From Strigops habroptila (Eukaryota > Chordata > Aves > Psittaciformes > Psittacidae): a stretch of 64,000 nucleotides of DNA. Position numbers and translations under genes: made by a program. The stretch spans positions 56,066,397-56,130,396 of the forward strand of contig NC_044282.2 of NCBI RefSeq assembly GCF_004027225.2, given 5' to 3'. Positions 10,837 through 23,045 of this stretch are shown piece by piece. The first letter of the stretch is position 1. Each line of letters starts with the position of its first letter. The notes beneath the pieces are model-generated. The model saw nothing but the letters and a program-made list of their open reading frames with translations. It made no database searches and was not told where the DNA came from.

Positions 10837-12664
10837 GAAAGGGCAACTTTACACCTCTATTTTATATGTAATACGAGCTGGAGATGGGTGTGATAGTAGG
10901 CTCAGGTACCATCTAAGCCATAAAGCGCAATCGTGAGAAGGGTCTGGTTTTGCATATGTTTTTTCTGTCTCAGAGCAGTCAAGCTTTGAGGGTTACTTTA
11001 CTTGGGATACAAGTACTTAAAATTTTGTTACAAATTTGGGGTCAGTCCTTGAAATGTATTTCAAGAGAGCTTTAAAAATGATTTTTGAAGATATTCCCTC
11101 TCCAAATTTTTGTTTGTTTCTGTCCCTTCATAGGAGGGGGGAAAAAAAAAGTAAGCATGTCTATTCAAAGGCACAAATAAAAGATCCTCTGGTGCAAGTG
11201 ATATCACTAAAAATAGAACCCCGGGATTTGCCCAGTTTAGTTTCTCTGTAGACTTTTATTGTGTGGTAACCCCTTGGAAACCGAGGGTGTTGATATGACT
11301 GTTTCAAAAGCACGTCCGTCTCTTCATGTATCTTTTGTACAGGGGCTGCTTCTGTTGTGTTAACACTGTTTGCTTCCTGGTTTATGTGCTCCTCTGAATT
11401 CCAGCTCAAAGAGGTTAAAGCTTTGTAAAAGTGAGTGGAGCAGGGAACTGGCTCCACAGTTGATGATGAAGCGCACACATCTGTGACCCACGCTGTGCTC
11501 ACGTGTTAGTTTATTGTTAGCCTCACAATAAAGGATAGCACTGGTTTTTGTTCAGCTAAACAACTTTGATGGAATGAATTGTATAGGAAAAAGAATAGAT
11601 GAAGCTTGGCTGTTATTTGCCAAAATGTTCTTTGTTTTAGCTGCATTGTGTGGGATGCAGAACTCCCAGAAGAGTTCTCTATAGCAGCCAAGGGGAGCTG
11701 ATGGATTGGACAGGGAGGAAGAGACAGAGGTTCAGCAAGAAGGGGAGATAAAATTTTCTGATTCTTCCTGCCTTTTAGATTTGCTTGTCTTAAGGTAACA
11801 GCCCAGGCTTTCAGTTTGGCTATACTACAAGCGTAGAGGCTCCGCTATGCCAATAAGTTGCACTGTGAATGCAGTTGGTGCCATTTGGTTCAGAGTTAGT
11901 ATGCACAAACAGTAGTTAGAACACTTTGGCAATGGTATAGCCAGTGGCTAGTGTGTAAAGGTCTATCAGCAGCTGCTGGAAGCTGACTGCTTGGTGTTAG
12001 ACAATCCTTTTTTCTTGCTGGATAGATGAAAATTACTTTTTCTTTATCTCTCTTTTCTTTAACATTGTCCATATAATTGGAGGGCAGGGTTCAAGTTCAA
12101 ACTGATAAGATTATTTTGCTTCCCTAAGCCGCATGACAATTGTCCTCTTGGCAAATTAAGCCATGGACCTCCTTTTGCTGTAATGGGAACCAATCTCATT
12201 AGAAACAGAGCTGGATTAGTGAAGAGTCCAACCTACCGTACAGATACGCATTCTGACCCCAGCAGGGTGAAGTGCCTTTTGTTCACTCCAGCCTCCTCTG
12301 CATTTTCCCATCGCTCAGACATCTGTGTGGTGGAACTGGTGGTGATTATTTCTGCTTAAGAAAAGCCTGCTGGGGGATGAAAAGGAAGTTGATTGGCCAG
12401 TGTGGTATCACAATGTGAATGCTAAAGTGTCTTTTAAACATTTCCCTTGATTTAAGTCATTGGAGTACAAGACTGATCAAGATGCCTCTTGCAGGGTATT
12501 GGCAGCTAAGGGTGAATCTTCACTGGTTTGACCTGCGGGACAGAAGATGATCCTTTTCTATCTCTCAGCATTACTCTCTTCTACAGTTCTGAAAATTTGG
12601 ACCTATTCACACCAATCTCTCCAACATCTGGACACAGGAAGCTCCTTTTTGGGGCTTTTCACCT
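10837..12664. other. Intron 1 segment with possible conserved non-coding patch
   Basis: No repeat family is recognised. Bases 12120-12230 include the 10-bp palindrome GACAATTGTC (near 12135) and GGCAAATTAAGCCATGG, a composition often seen in conserved non-coding elements. That is an impression only. Confidence 0.3.
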
Positions 12665-12864
12665 GAAAAAATTCTTCACTATGACGATGGTGAGGTAGTG
12701 GCACAGGTTGTGGCTGCCCCATCCCTGGCAGTGTTCAAGGTCAGGTTGGACGGGGCTTGGAGCAACCTGGTCTAGTGGAAGGTGTCCCTGCCCATGGCAG
12801 GGGGTTGAAACTAGGTAATCTTTAAAAGTCCCATCCAACCCAAACCATTCTGTGATTCTATGAT
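12665..12864 (+). mobile_element. CR1 LINE, 3' end fragment
   Basis: Sense CR1 3' sequence runs from AAAATTCTTCACTATGACG through CCATCCCTGGCAGTGTTCAA to ACCATTCTGTGATTCTATGA. About 12 bp (the usual CCCAGAGAAGCT) are missing after CACAGGTTG, giving an internal deletion. It is strongly 5'-truncated. Confidence 0.93.
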
Positions 12865-15078
12865 CTGTGTTGGTTCTGTCTGTCCTTCTTGGTGATAGTT
12901 ATTAGCTCTTGATGGGTTGTGCAGGGACTGTCCAAGCAGCTTTATCAAGCAGTCGGGACTGAGAGCCTTGAGCTGGCTCTGTGCACATGGGCGCCAGCAA
13001 GGGAGCAGCATGGCTGTGCTGGCAGCAGGCTGTTGGGGAGATATTGTGGCATCAGGAGCAGAGATGAGCTGGGGGGGTGCTGCTTCTGGAGGTGGTCATG
13101 TGTATGCCCTTGTGGGCCCTAGTTCGGTGCTGGTGTTGTACATGCTGCCGTTGTCTGTTGTTTGATTTCTTCACTTTGCATCCTTACATTTTGCTTTTGG
13201 CATCCTTTTGTCCCCTCTCTGCCCTTCTCTGTATTTGCAATTTTTCGTCTTTCTGAGATCCCCCAGCTCTGGAGATTAGAGGCACAGCCCTGGCTGATTC
13301 CAGCTGCTCCCGTGAAGTAGAGCCACACTAAGGATATTGAGTGGTGAATCCCACTACTTCCTGGGTTAAGACCCATTTTCTGATCCTTAAGGAAATACTT
13401 GTGCCCTTGTATCTCCCCTGTGTCTTCCTTCTCTGACTGATCTTAGAGGTATTGCCTGGAACTTTGACTCCTAGCTGGAAGTTCGTGCTTGAAGCAATCT
13501 GGCAGGGAAGGCAGGCTGTGGACAGTGTTTGAGAGTGACACCAAGGAAAGAATGAGCCTGGCCAGTTATTGTAGTGATTTGTTGCTATTGATTAGCCTGG
13601 AGGCTATTGCTTAAGTGGCGAGGAGTCCTGACTTGGTGAGTAACTCAGCAAGCAGTGGGGCTATTCACATGAGGGAGAGCTGGCTTCTCTATCCCCACCC
13701 CAATGGATATGAAGCATTTTGGTTTCTTAATAAATGGTATTAGCAAGAAGAAGGGTTAACCAGGGTAATTGACGCTGCTAAGCTATGGTCTCTCTGTCAC
13801 CAGCCAGGATACAAATAGCCAACGAAACAGATCTGTTTTCTGTTCTTGTTACATTTCTGGATATATTTTAAGGTTTCTCAGAAAGACCAGAACAATGAAA
13901 CACCCTTTGACAATAGCAATCTCCTTTCTTCGTGGCACAGCCTGAGCAAGCATTCAGACCCTTTCCTTCTGGGATTGCTCATTTCCTTTTTTTTTTCTCC
14001 TGAAAGAAAAACAATACTCTCCCGAAAGCACAACTTCTGCAGTGCCAGCCTCTGTCGCTCTATCAGGCAGGCATTGGATGGGATATTGTCTTCTGTTTTC
14101 ACCCTCTCAGCTGCAACTCTGGGAAAACAAATAATAGCAACAAAACCTCTTTTTTCATATGTTGCTCTAGTGGTGTCAAAAATAGGAACTGCTGCCCACC
14201 CTGAATTTCTCTGTGCTTTTTCAAAGGCTTCCATCCTTTATGTGCATGGAGGAGAATAAAGCACATGGGAAATAAATAGCATTCAGTGAAATGGAATATT
14301 GTCAGGCAAATTGGAGCCACAATTCTTGGGTCTCCTGAAGTCTGAGGCTTTAGCCCCAAGCCTTGTTCAAGTGTGAGGGGAGACTGTCACAGACCTCCTG
14401 TGTGTCCCTGCCTACTTAGCGCTGAACCCACTGCGAGAGCCTGTGCTCTGTGGGATTCGGCCTCTGTTTTCCTGCCTGTCCCTTCTGATTACATGTTTCC
14501 TGATTGTCTCTGTGTGTCTTTTTTTGATTCCTTGCTGGTTTATGTGTGAAGGCCAGATCCCATAGTTACCTGGATTGTGGTGACTTCTAAATAGTTTTGG
14601 GGCTGGGAAGTTGAAGGGTATGTGTACTGCCCCATTAATAATGCCGCCTCTCTGAAGGCTTTCTGATACAGAAAGTTCTCCCAAAGCAGATAAATAACTC
14701 TGAGCAGATGGTTAGATTATAGATAGTCCTGTCTATCTGCTGCTTTCAATTATATGTTTTTACTGAAGCCTGTCTGTGACTAGTTAGAAGTTACTTCTGG
14801 AAAGGATACCTTTATTTGCACTTCTGCAGTCCAAACCTGCATTTTGAGTAGGCTCAAAAGTAGCATACAGAGGGTTTACCAATGTCTGTGAAGTTTGCTG
14901 GCAAACACTTTTGATGAGACACTGCTCAGCAAGTTGCTAGCCTGTAAGACCTGTGGTGGCTGCCTGCCTATACCATGCAGCAGACATGCAGTAAAGAAAG
15001 GGCACAACTCTAGCTGGTGGGTGCATGTTCTTTGCCAGCTCAGCCTGGCGATGGCAGGCTTTGTTACTACCTTCTCCA
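12865..15078. other. Intron 1 segment with no recognised element
   Basis: I see no repeat family or supported exon. Bases 13846-14259 are open on both strands (137 codons forward, 118 reverse) without any recognisable protein pattern. Confidence 0.4.
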
Positions 15079-15230
15079 TGCCCCATCCCTGGCAGTGTTC
15101 AAGGCCAGGTTGGATGGGGCTTTGAGCAACCCGGTCTAGTGGAAGGTGTTCCTGCCTGTGGCAGGGGGTTGGAACTGGATGAGCTTTAGAAGCCCCTTCC
15201 AATCCACAGAATCTTATGATTCCATGATTA
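15079..15230 (+). mobile_element. CR1 LINE, short 3' end fragment
   Basis: It starts inside the CR1 3' region at TGCCCCATCCCTGGCAGTG and runs to ATCTTATGATTCCATGATTA, a worn form of the terminal repeat. It is about 150 bp and heavily 5'-truncated. Confidence 0.92.
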
Positions 15231-18200
15231 TAAGAGATTTCAGAATTTAAACTTAGACCTGTCCCTTTGTGCAAAAATCCTCTGCTGGTTGAAAACTACT
15301 TTTCTGCTGTGGGGTTAGGGAGGGCTACAGGATGCTGTTAGTACCTGAGTGAGATACTACCCTAGTGTCCATGCCTGTTGGATGTGGAATTGCCTTTAAA
15401 GCCCCCCTCAGCCTTGTCAGCACTGGAGGATTAGTACAAAGCTGCATTTCACTGTCTGCTGTCCAGAGCAGCCCAAGCTAGAAAATGCTGGATGGGGACG
15501 GAGGCTAGCTAGATGCTTGATCCTTTGTTTCAGGGCCTTTCTGGTCCATTTTGTAGCATAGCTTTTTGGAGGAGATCAGAGCTGCCTGCATCCCAGCTGT
15601 ATGTCATTGGCTTAGTGGACACACTGATGGATGTGCAGCAAGATCATGCATTTCCCTGAACACTTGGCTTGGTGGTGGTGGGGCAGGAATGAGGTCAACA
15701 CCGTTTTCTGCTCTCAAAGGCTATCAAGGGGCAATAACTTTTCATTTAGGGCTTTTTCCATTGGTGACAATGACCCTGATTTGCATTGTAGAGAAGCTGT
15801 TATCTAAATGGTGTCTGGCTCATGTACTAACAGAGCTCAGCTGTGCTCCAGCCCCTGTGAGATGTGAAAGGAGGGTAAGAAGTTTTCTTAGATATTTAGG
15901 CATGTGGAAGGCACACTTATCACAGAAATGTGGTGAGGAGAGGTAGGGAAATGTCCATCTGATGGTGTATTCAAACAGAGATTGAGCATGCAGGAAATTG
16001 GTGGAAAAAGGTGGAAATTACTCTCCCAGGCTATTCTCTGTCTTAATCTTGCCAGGCCATTTAAAGGGAGCATCCAGCCCTTCTGATGCCCAGGCACGAG
16101 CAAAGCTTGTTGTATTTTGATGAAGGGCTATTTTATTCTCAATCTGATGCTTGTTCATGCTAGTGCTTCAGTGATAAATCGTTATTGGTGTTTCTAATGA
16201 AGCTTTTAGGACTGCTCTGGAAACTTTAAAACCTCTAGTGGTAAGATAAGGCTGCAAGTTGAACACCTTGGAGGCTTTGTGTGTGCTTCCAAGGCAAGAC
16301 AACCCAGGTGCTTTTTGTTTGTGGTGTAACTCTATGTTTTCCAGCTTTACTTGAAAGTTGTAATGTTTCCCCCCTCTTCTTCCTCTAATCCTGAATTTCC
16401 AGCAGCTCTCTATCTAACATGTTCAAGCACGCTCAATAAATCTATCAAGAGTAATTTGCAGTTATATAGCATTGACCATTCATGGCTGTAGAGGCATTCT
16501 GCTGTAGAGAGTAACAGTATCTTGCAGATGACGAAACTATAGGTATAGATTGTATATTCAGCAGTGGGATTCAGTTTTCCTTAAGTGTTCCATAGACACT
16601 TTCATCTGACCTAAGCTGTTTCTTTGAACTTCTAGGGAATGCATCATCTAACTTGCATTACAGCTACATCTAGATATCACGAGCGTCCTATGGTTGCTGG
16701 TTCCTCTCCATTCGCCCAAAGAAGGTCCAGACAGCTAGCTTAGACTAGATGGATCCTGCTCAAAACCACTTAAGTGGAGAACAATAAAGCTAGCAACCTG
16801 CTTTCTAGTCCATCTCCTGTGCCTTTTTTAGTTCTTGGCACTTTGCTGATATGCAATGGATATAAGGTGATTCTGTAACTCCATCTTTCTGACCTTTTAG
16901 GACATTTTTGCAGGAAACTCCCTATTAGGGTGGAGAGGTATGAAATTGGAATGTCACCCTCTGTTAGTGTCCTTACAAGTAATGTCTGTCAGGTGGGTTG
17001 CTAGCCTTGCAGTTGCTCCCTTACCATGAGGAGTGCTGGGTAATACTCCTTGTAGTGCTCTGATAGAGCTAAAGGAGCCTAAGGAGCGTGGAGACCGGTG
17101 CCAGTGGTTTGATCACTGATGCCAGTGCGTTTGTTTTTATTTTCTATTTCTCGCTTTGCAGCCTGAGGACATTCATTAATTGTTTTGGTGTATGTGCCAT
17201 CTCCTACTTTTAGAATGACTGTGCCTGTTCCATCAGCTGAATGACATTCATTCACTCTGAAACAACCTGGGGATTTGTTTTCTTAGGGTTGTAAAACAGA
17301 CTAGGTATAAATGCTGCAATTAGGAGGTGATGGGCTCATCTCATTAGTCAGTGGGAGGAAACACAGGGGTCAGTGGGTTGGATAATGAAATCTGAAGATG
17401 AATTTTGATGTGCCAGATGGCCTCGCATAGTGGTTCCACTAATCTGTGAGGAAGGAGAACCAATAGTAGCTTTGAAGAGCAAAAGCTGTAGCAAGAGGCA
17501 GCATGTGATTTCTCTGAGCTAAAATCCTGGTTTTGTGATGTCTCAGTTGAGTGCAGGCCTGTGGGATTCATCCAGGCCAGGTGTTTTTTTGGCCTTTTGG
17601 CCTGTTTTGGGCAGTATGAGACAGGCCTCCAGCAAAAGTTAATAAGGCACTGGCAGAATATTGCTGTGCTTTTATGATCAGTGGCTCAGCAGGAGGAAAT
17701 AATCCTGACATCTCATTCTTCTGGAAGAGGCTGATAATTTAACTATCTGAGTTCTGTAGGGAAGGTTGTGTTTATATTGCTCCCTTATCCACAAATATGT
17801 AAGGCTTAAGATTTAGAAATCCTGATTATTTGTTTTTTGGGAAGAGATTGGAGGCTCTTTCAGCATAATGCTTTGTTTGGGTTCAGCTCTTCATTTTCTG
17901 TGATCAGTGCTCTCATTCCTGCTGAAGTAGGCTAGAAATAGAGGTTTGGGGGCTGAAAAATAGAGGGGGAAAATATCCAGTTTTCAAGAGTGAGTCTTGA
18001 GATAGAAACACCTCAGTTTTGGCTTGGCCCAGCCTGAGATACTGTCACCGGATTTTGCTTTCACAGAGAACCCACAGCCTCCTTTCATTTCCATTCATTT
18101 TTAGTGTGCTCAGCACCAGCATACACTGCATCAGCACACACTGAGGTGCTTTCCATCCTGCAGGGTTGTGGCCCAAGAGATACCCCAAAGGTAAGTGGGA

Positions 18201-21200
18201 TGAAGTTGGATATGGCCCTTCTTCTTTCCCACTTTGCTCCATGCTCAACACAAACACTTATTCCTTTCCTGTCTCACCTACCCACACCAACATTTTCCCA
18301 GGAAACAAACGATGAACAGCGTTTGCCAAGCTTTGCTGCGTTGCCTAAAACAAGAGCTGAGGAAATCCAGCTGCACACTCTGGCCACCTTACCTTGCAGC
18401 ACTCCGGCGCTATTTTCTTTTAAAGAGCAGGCAAAAGCTTGTCCTGGGCTCTGGGCCATTGCAGCAGCTCTTCTGATGAGAGCCTAAGCTTGGAACCGTC
18501 TTATAAAAGCTCTTAGTCTTTAAAGCCGTGTCCAGAAGAGTAGCCAGGCTTCATCTGGCTGTGAAATAATGAAAAGTGTATTTATGATAAGAAGTCTTAT
18601 TGAAAAATGTACTTGTGACTGGGCCGCAGCCAGTCAGCAAGTGGATCTCCTGTCAGAAGGGAATGGAGGAACTTTTTCAGAGTAGTTTAGTGTGTTTGTT
18701 AATTTGGAAGCTTAATGGGATGGATCTTCAGTGAGCATACAGTAACATAGATCTGACAGCAGCGATGCTGCAGTGGTAGTAATCTGTATACAACCTTAGA
18801 GGAGCTCAGGTTAAACACAGCTGGACCAGTCTCCTAGGATCCTTTACCATCTCCACAGAGTAACACAGGCTCTAGTTTCTTAGCCCCCATCTTAAGTCCT
18901 ATTTACATTACCATGTGTTAAACCCAACGCTTTTTACCCATAAATGCCTTGCACACTGCAGCACTTATAACAATAAAAACCAGTATGGCTGAGCCACTTC
19001 CAACCTACTGTCTTCCTTAGAGCACACCATGTACTGGAAGTAGAATTTAGTATGGAAAACGTTAATCTGGCAAGTGGCCGCTTCCTGCTCCTGCAAAGGG
19101 TCTTGGTTCTGCCGCTGTAAGGGGACCCAGCTGCCAGGCAGCCCAGTGAGCAGAGACACTGCAGTGGCAGGGCAAGTCCCAGAGGACACGCAGCTGCAGG
19201 GGAGGCTGTTATAAATCACAGTGGCCCCAACTGTCAGGCAGGGCAGAGGAGAGATTGATGGGGTGGGAGCTGCAGCAAGGAGAGTTCAAGCATCACCCTG
19301 ACCCACAAGAAGGGAAAATAGCCCCAACCCTCAGGAAGGTTTGATTGAAGCCTGCTGTTTTCCCGAAGGGGAAAGGTCAGACTCTGCTTTGTTGGGCACC
19401 CTCAAACAAAAAACCCCCATGTTTATACAGGACCCACCCCCGTACCTTATGAGGTGGAGGGTAAATGGGCTTGGAGACATTCAGTGCCCTTCTCTCTGGT
19501 AGCATTTGTGTCAATGAACAGTGGAAATTCAGACTGGGCTGGTAGTAAAAGTGTGTAAGCAAGTGGGCAGGTTAAAACCCCACATAAACATTAACTACAG
19601 TTAGCCTCCATAAGTGGTCCATTGGTGGTCCAGCGATGATGCTGTTTAGCACCTTGGTTCCCCTGCAGAAGGCATGGATTATGTTGGAGCGTGGTGGTTG
19701 TTGCCAAACTGCCTGAAGCAGTGCACTGCTCTGTGATGTATCCCTGGTCCCTGGCAGCCTGAGCAGGGTGCTGCCAGCACCTGCCCAGAGGAGGGTTTCC
19801 ATGCTTCATTGCCAGCAATATGCCACAGGTACCCCAATGACCTGGCATAAGATTGTGCTGGCCCTGATGGTTTAGCTGGAAGTGATATATAGCTATACTG
19901 TGTATCCGAGGACCTGCAGCCGGGAGGACAGTCATTTAGAGGTGTCTTGAATTCCCAGTGGTGGAGGTCTCTGCCAGAAAAATTGACCTTCTCTGCTCCC
20001 AGGCATCCTCTTTCCTGAGTCTTCCCAACATGTAGACAAGGAATATCTTCTGGCCACTTGAACTATTATTGTCACCTGCTCCCTGTCTCAGTCTTTCAGA
20101 GGGACTCTTGGTCCCAAGTAATGTGGTGGGTAGTTGTCCAAATGTCATATGATACAAACACAAAACCCTCTGTCACTTGTATATACATGCCAGAAACATG
20201 GATATTGAGAATCAGATATGACTTCCATGTCCTGTCCTGCATCTGGTTTGTACTCATATTATAAATAAAGCTGTTGAAATGAGGGGAGTTGCCCTAGGCA
20301 AAGGCACCTCTTCAACTAGCCAAAGGAAGAACTGGCAGTTCTGGAGTTAATTTGTGTGTGGATTGCATGTTTCCATCAAAGGAGAGGAGGCATGAAAACA
20401 GGTTCAACCATCTGATTTTCGTGTGCCACCATATGTCTGTCGGTGCTCTCCCAGCTGCTTTCCAACCTCTCCCCTCCCTTTCTGCCCTTACATAGAGGAG
20501 AAGCTGAACCAAGTACAGCTCAGCCAAGCATGGGCAATCTGGCATTTCTGCTCTGGTCCTGCAGAGCTTTTATCTGTTTGAAAGTTACCGGTAGAGAATA
20601 CATTGATTAATGGCCCAGTAAATTAATTGGCAGCCTCTGTAGGTTGTTTTGCAGCGGATGGCTGCAGAGAGCTGTTGGAGTGGAAAAACATAACGAAGTG
20701 CCAGCTTACAGGGCTGTGACGGTGCCCGCTCTATGGCAGGCGTTTTCCGAACAGGAAGGGAAACAAAGGCATTTCACTGAGGAATGTTGCAGGCAGAGAC
20801 TGACTCACAGGCAGGGTGGGGGAAAGAAATTTTAAAAAGCCCCAAACCAGGGGGGAAAAAACCAAATGCGTAGTTCAAACACAAAATTGGCACTCTTCAG
20901 ATAATGGAGTCTTTGCCACAGGACTGTAGCTCAAAACTGACTTTGATTTGATTTTACAGAGTTTGATTATATGATGTTTTGTGTGTTGAAGATCAAATTC
21001 TGCCCACATCTGAGGATGTGAAGTTCTCTCTCTGCACTTTCTTTCCAAGGCAGCATAGACTTAACTAAAGAGGGAAGTACAACTGTATCTCTGCCAGGTG
21101 CTGCTCTCCAGGGTCACTTTCTCATCAGTAAGCAGAGCAGCAACTGGGAAATATGACCCTAAAGTACTCCTTCTGTGTGCCAAACAAACTGCTGATATTA

Positions 21201-22230
21201 AATATCAAAAGCAAAGTTTCTGTTGTCCTGTAGCAAATTGAGATTCTGGTCTGTGTGGGGAGCGAAAGGTGCCATCAGGAAAGAAAAATGAGACTAGTTG
21301 ATACATATGAAATAAGAGAGATTACAACATTTTAAAATGTCATGAAGAGCATTCTCTCATCTGCTTGATGCATTCATTTAGCTCTTTTCTGTGAGTCCTG
21401 TTATTTTGTTTCTTCATTTTTGTAAAAGAAGCTATCAAGGCTTATTTGAGTTGTCTAGATATTACAGCTAGTAAAGCAAAATGCCTTGCTCTGCCCTGGT
21501 TTGAGGTAGTTACTTGTATGAAAAGCCTGCTTTGCAATGATCTTTCCTTACCTGGCAGACTGGAATTAGGTCCTTCCACATTCAGTATTGTTATGGTTCC
21601 CTTAATGGGCAACAAGGAGGGAGATGCAGGTCCAGAATTCAGTTCCTTCAAATGGTCTTTGACACACTGTGACTTAAGTAGGACCTGAACAAAGTAGGAT
21701 CTTAGCTCCTGCTCATAGTCCAGGCTTCTTGGTTGATTTTTGGTGGAACGGGAGGATTTCAAGCAGAACTCAAGCTAAATATTGTATTGAATCTAGGTCT
21801 AAGCCCATGTTGCTGAAAGTTGATGGATGGTTTGCCTTTGGAATAACTAATGGTGCAAAACTTTGCTCTGGGAGTCTTATCTCACCAAAAAGGAGATCTG
21901 GCTTTAGGGCTTCTGCAATGAAAAATGCTACAGCATCTTAGTGGGAAAACGTGTACAGGATTTGTGGAAGGGACCATAGCAGAGAGCAGATTTCTACCTG
22001 TTGCCAGGCACTGTGGCTTTTTCCCCACCACTTGGCTTGCTGTCACTCTTCCTACCATGGGAGAAGGCCTGTGTGTGGGGATGTGAGAATAATCTGACCA
22101 AAACAAAATAGAGCAGTTTGGAGGTGAGAGCTAGAGATAGTGGGGCAAATGTCTGCTGGTTTGGTGGGTGCTACAGGTTCTTCAAAGAGTAATGAAAGAC
22201 CAGGAGTATTTTACCTGAAAAAACTCATAG
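15231..22230. other. Intron 1 segment, mostly unannotated
   Basis: Apart from the possible ancient repeat at 16455-16550 I recognise nothing. Bases 18960-19960 are GC-richer and show LTR-like composition, but I could not find matching ends or target duplications. Bases 20570-20650 (TTGATTAATGG, AAATTAATTGG) resemble a conserved non-coding patch. Confidence 0.35.
16455..16550. repeat. Possible ancient L3/MIR-like repeat remnant
   Basis: TATATAGCATTGACCATTCA, and later TCTTGCAGATGACGAAACTA, resemble the 3' part of old amniote repeats, where the consensus reads roughly TTACAGATGAGGAAACTGAG. The match is weak. Confidence 0.3.
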
Positions 22231-23045
22231 TGCAATCCAGAGGGACCTTGACAGGCTGAAGAGGTGGGCCTGTGTGAACCTCATGGCGTTCAATAAGGCC
22301 AAGTGGAAGATCCTGTGTCTGGGTTGGGACAATACCAAGCACAAATACAGGCTGGGTGAAGACTGGATTGAGAGCAGCCCTTAGGAGAAGGACTTGGGGG
22401 TGCTGGTCGATGGGAAACTCAACATGAGCTGATAATGGATGCTCGCATCCCAGAAAGCCAACTGTATGCTGGGTTGCATCAAAAGGAGTGTGGCAGCAGG
22501 TCGAGGGAGGTGATTCTCCCCCTCTGCTCCACTCTCATGAGACCCCACCTGCAGTACTGTGTTCAACTCTGGGGCCCCCAGCACAAGAGGGATGTGGAGC
22601 TGTTGAAGTGAGTCCAGAGGAGGCCACAAAGATGCTCGGAGGGCTGGAGCACCTCTACTATGGAGACAGGCTGAGAGAGCTGGGTTTGTTCAGTCTGGGG
22701 AACAGAAGGCTCTGGGGAGATCTTAGAGCAGCTTCCAGTGACTAAAGGGGCTGACAAGAAACCTGGAAAGGGACCTTTTACAAGGGCATGGGGGGATAAG
22801 ATAAGGGACAATGGTTTTAAACTGAAAGAGGGTAGGATTTAGACTAGACATAAGGAAGTTCTTTCCCATGAGGGTGGTGAGGCTCTGGCACAGGTTGCCC
22901 AGAGAAGCTGTGGCTGCCCCATCCCTGGCAGTGTTCAAGGCCACGTTGGACAGGGCTTGGAGCAACCTGGTCTAGTGGAAGGTGTCCCTGCCCGTGGCCG
23001 GGGGTTGGAACTAGATGAGCTTTAAGACCCCTTCCAATCTTCATT
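22231..23045 (+). mobile_element. CR1 LINE, about 815-bp copy
   Basis: This is the longest CR1 copy here. It runs from TGCAATCCAGAGGGACC through the region before the 3' end (GAGACCCCACCTGCAGTACT), then ACAGGTTGCCCAGAGAAGC, and ends near CCTTCCAATCTTCATTC, where the usual final octamers are lost or mutated. No intact reverse-transcriptase frame is present. Open frames across it on both strands are repeat-derived. Confidence 0.94.

Noticed and set aside
18960..19960. GC-richer stretch considered as an LTR or pseudogene.
   Set aside because: I found no matching ends, no target duplication and no recognisable protein.
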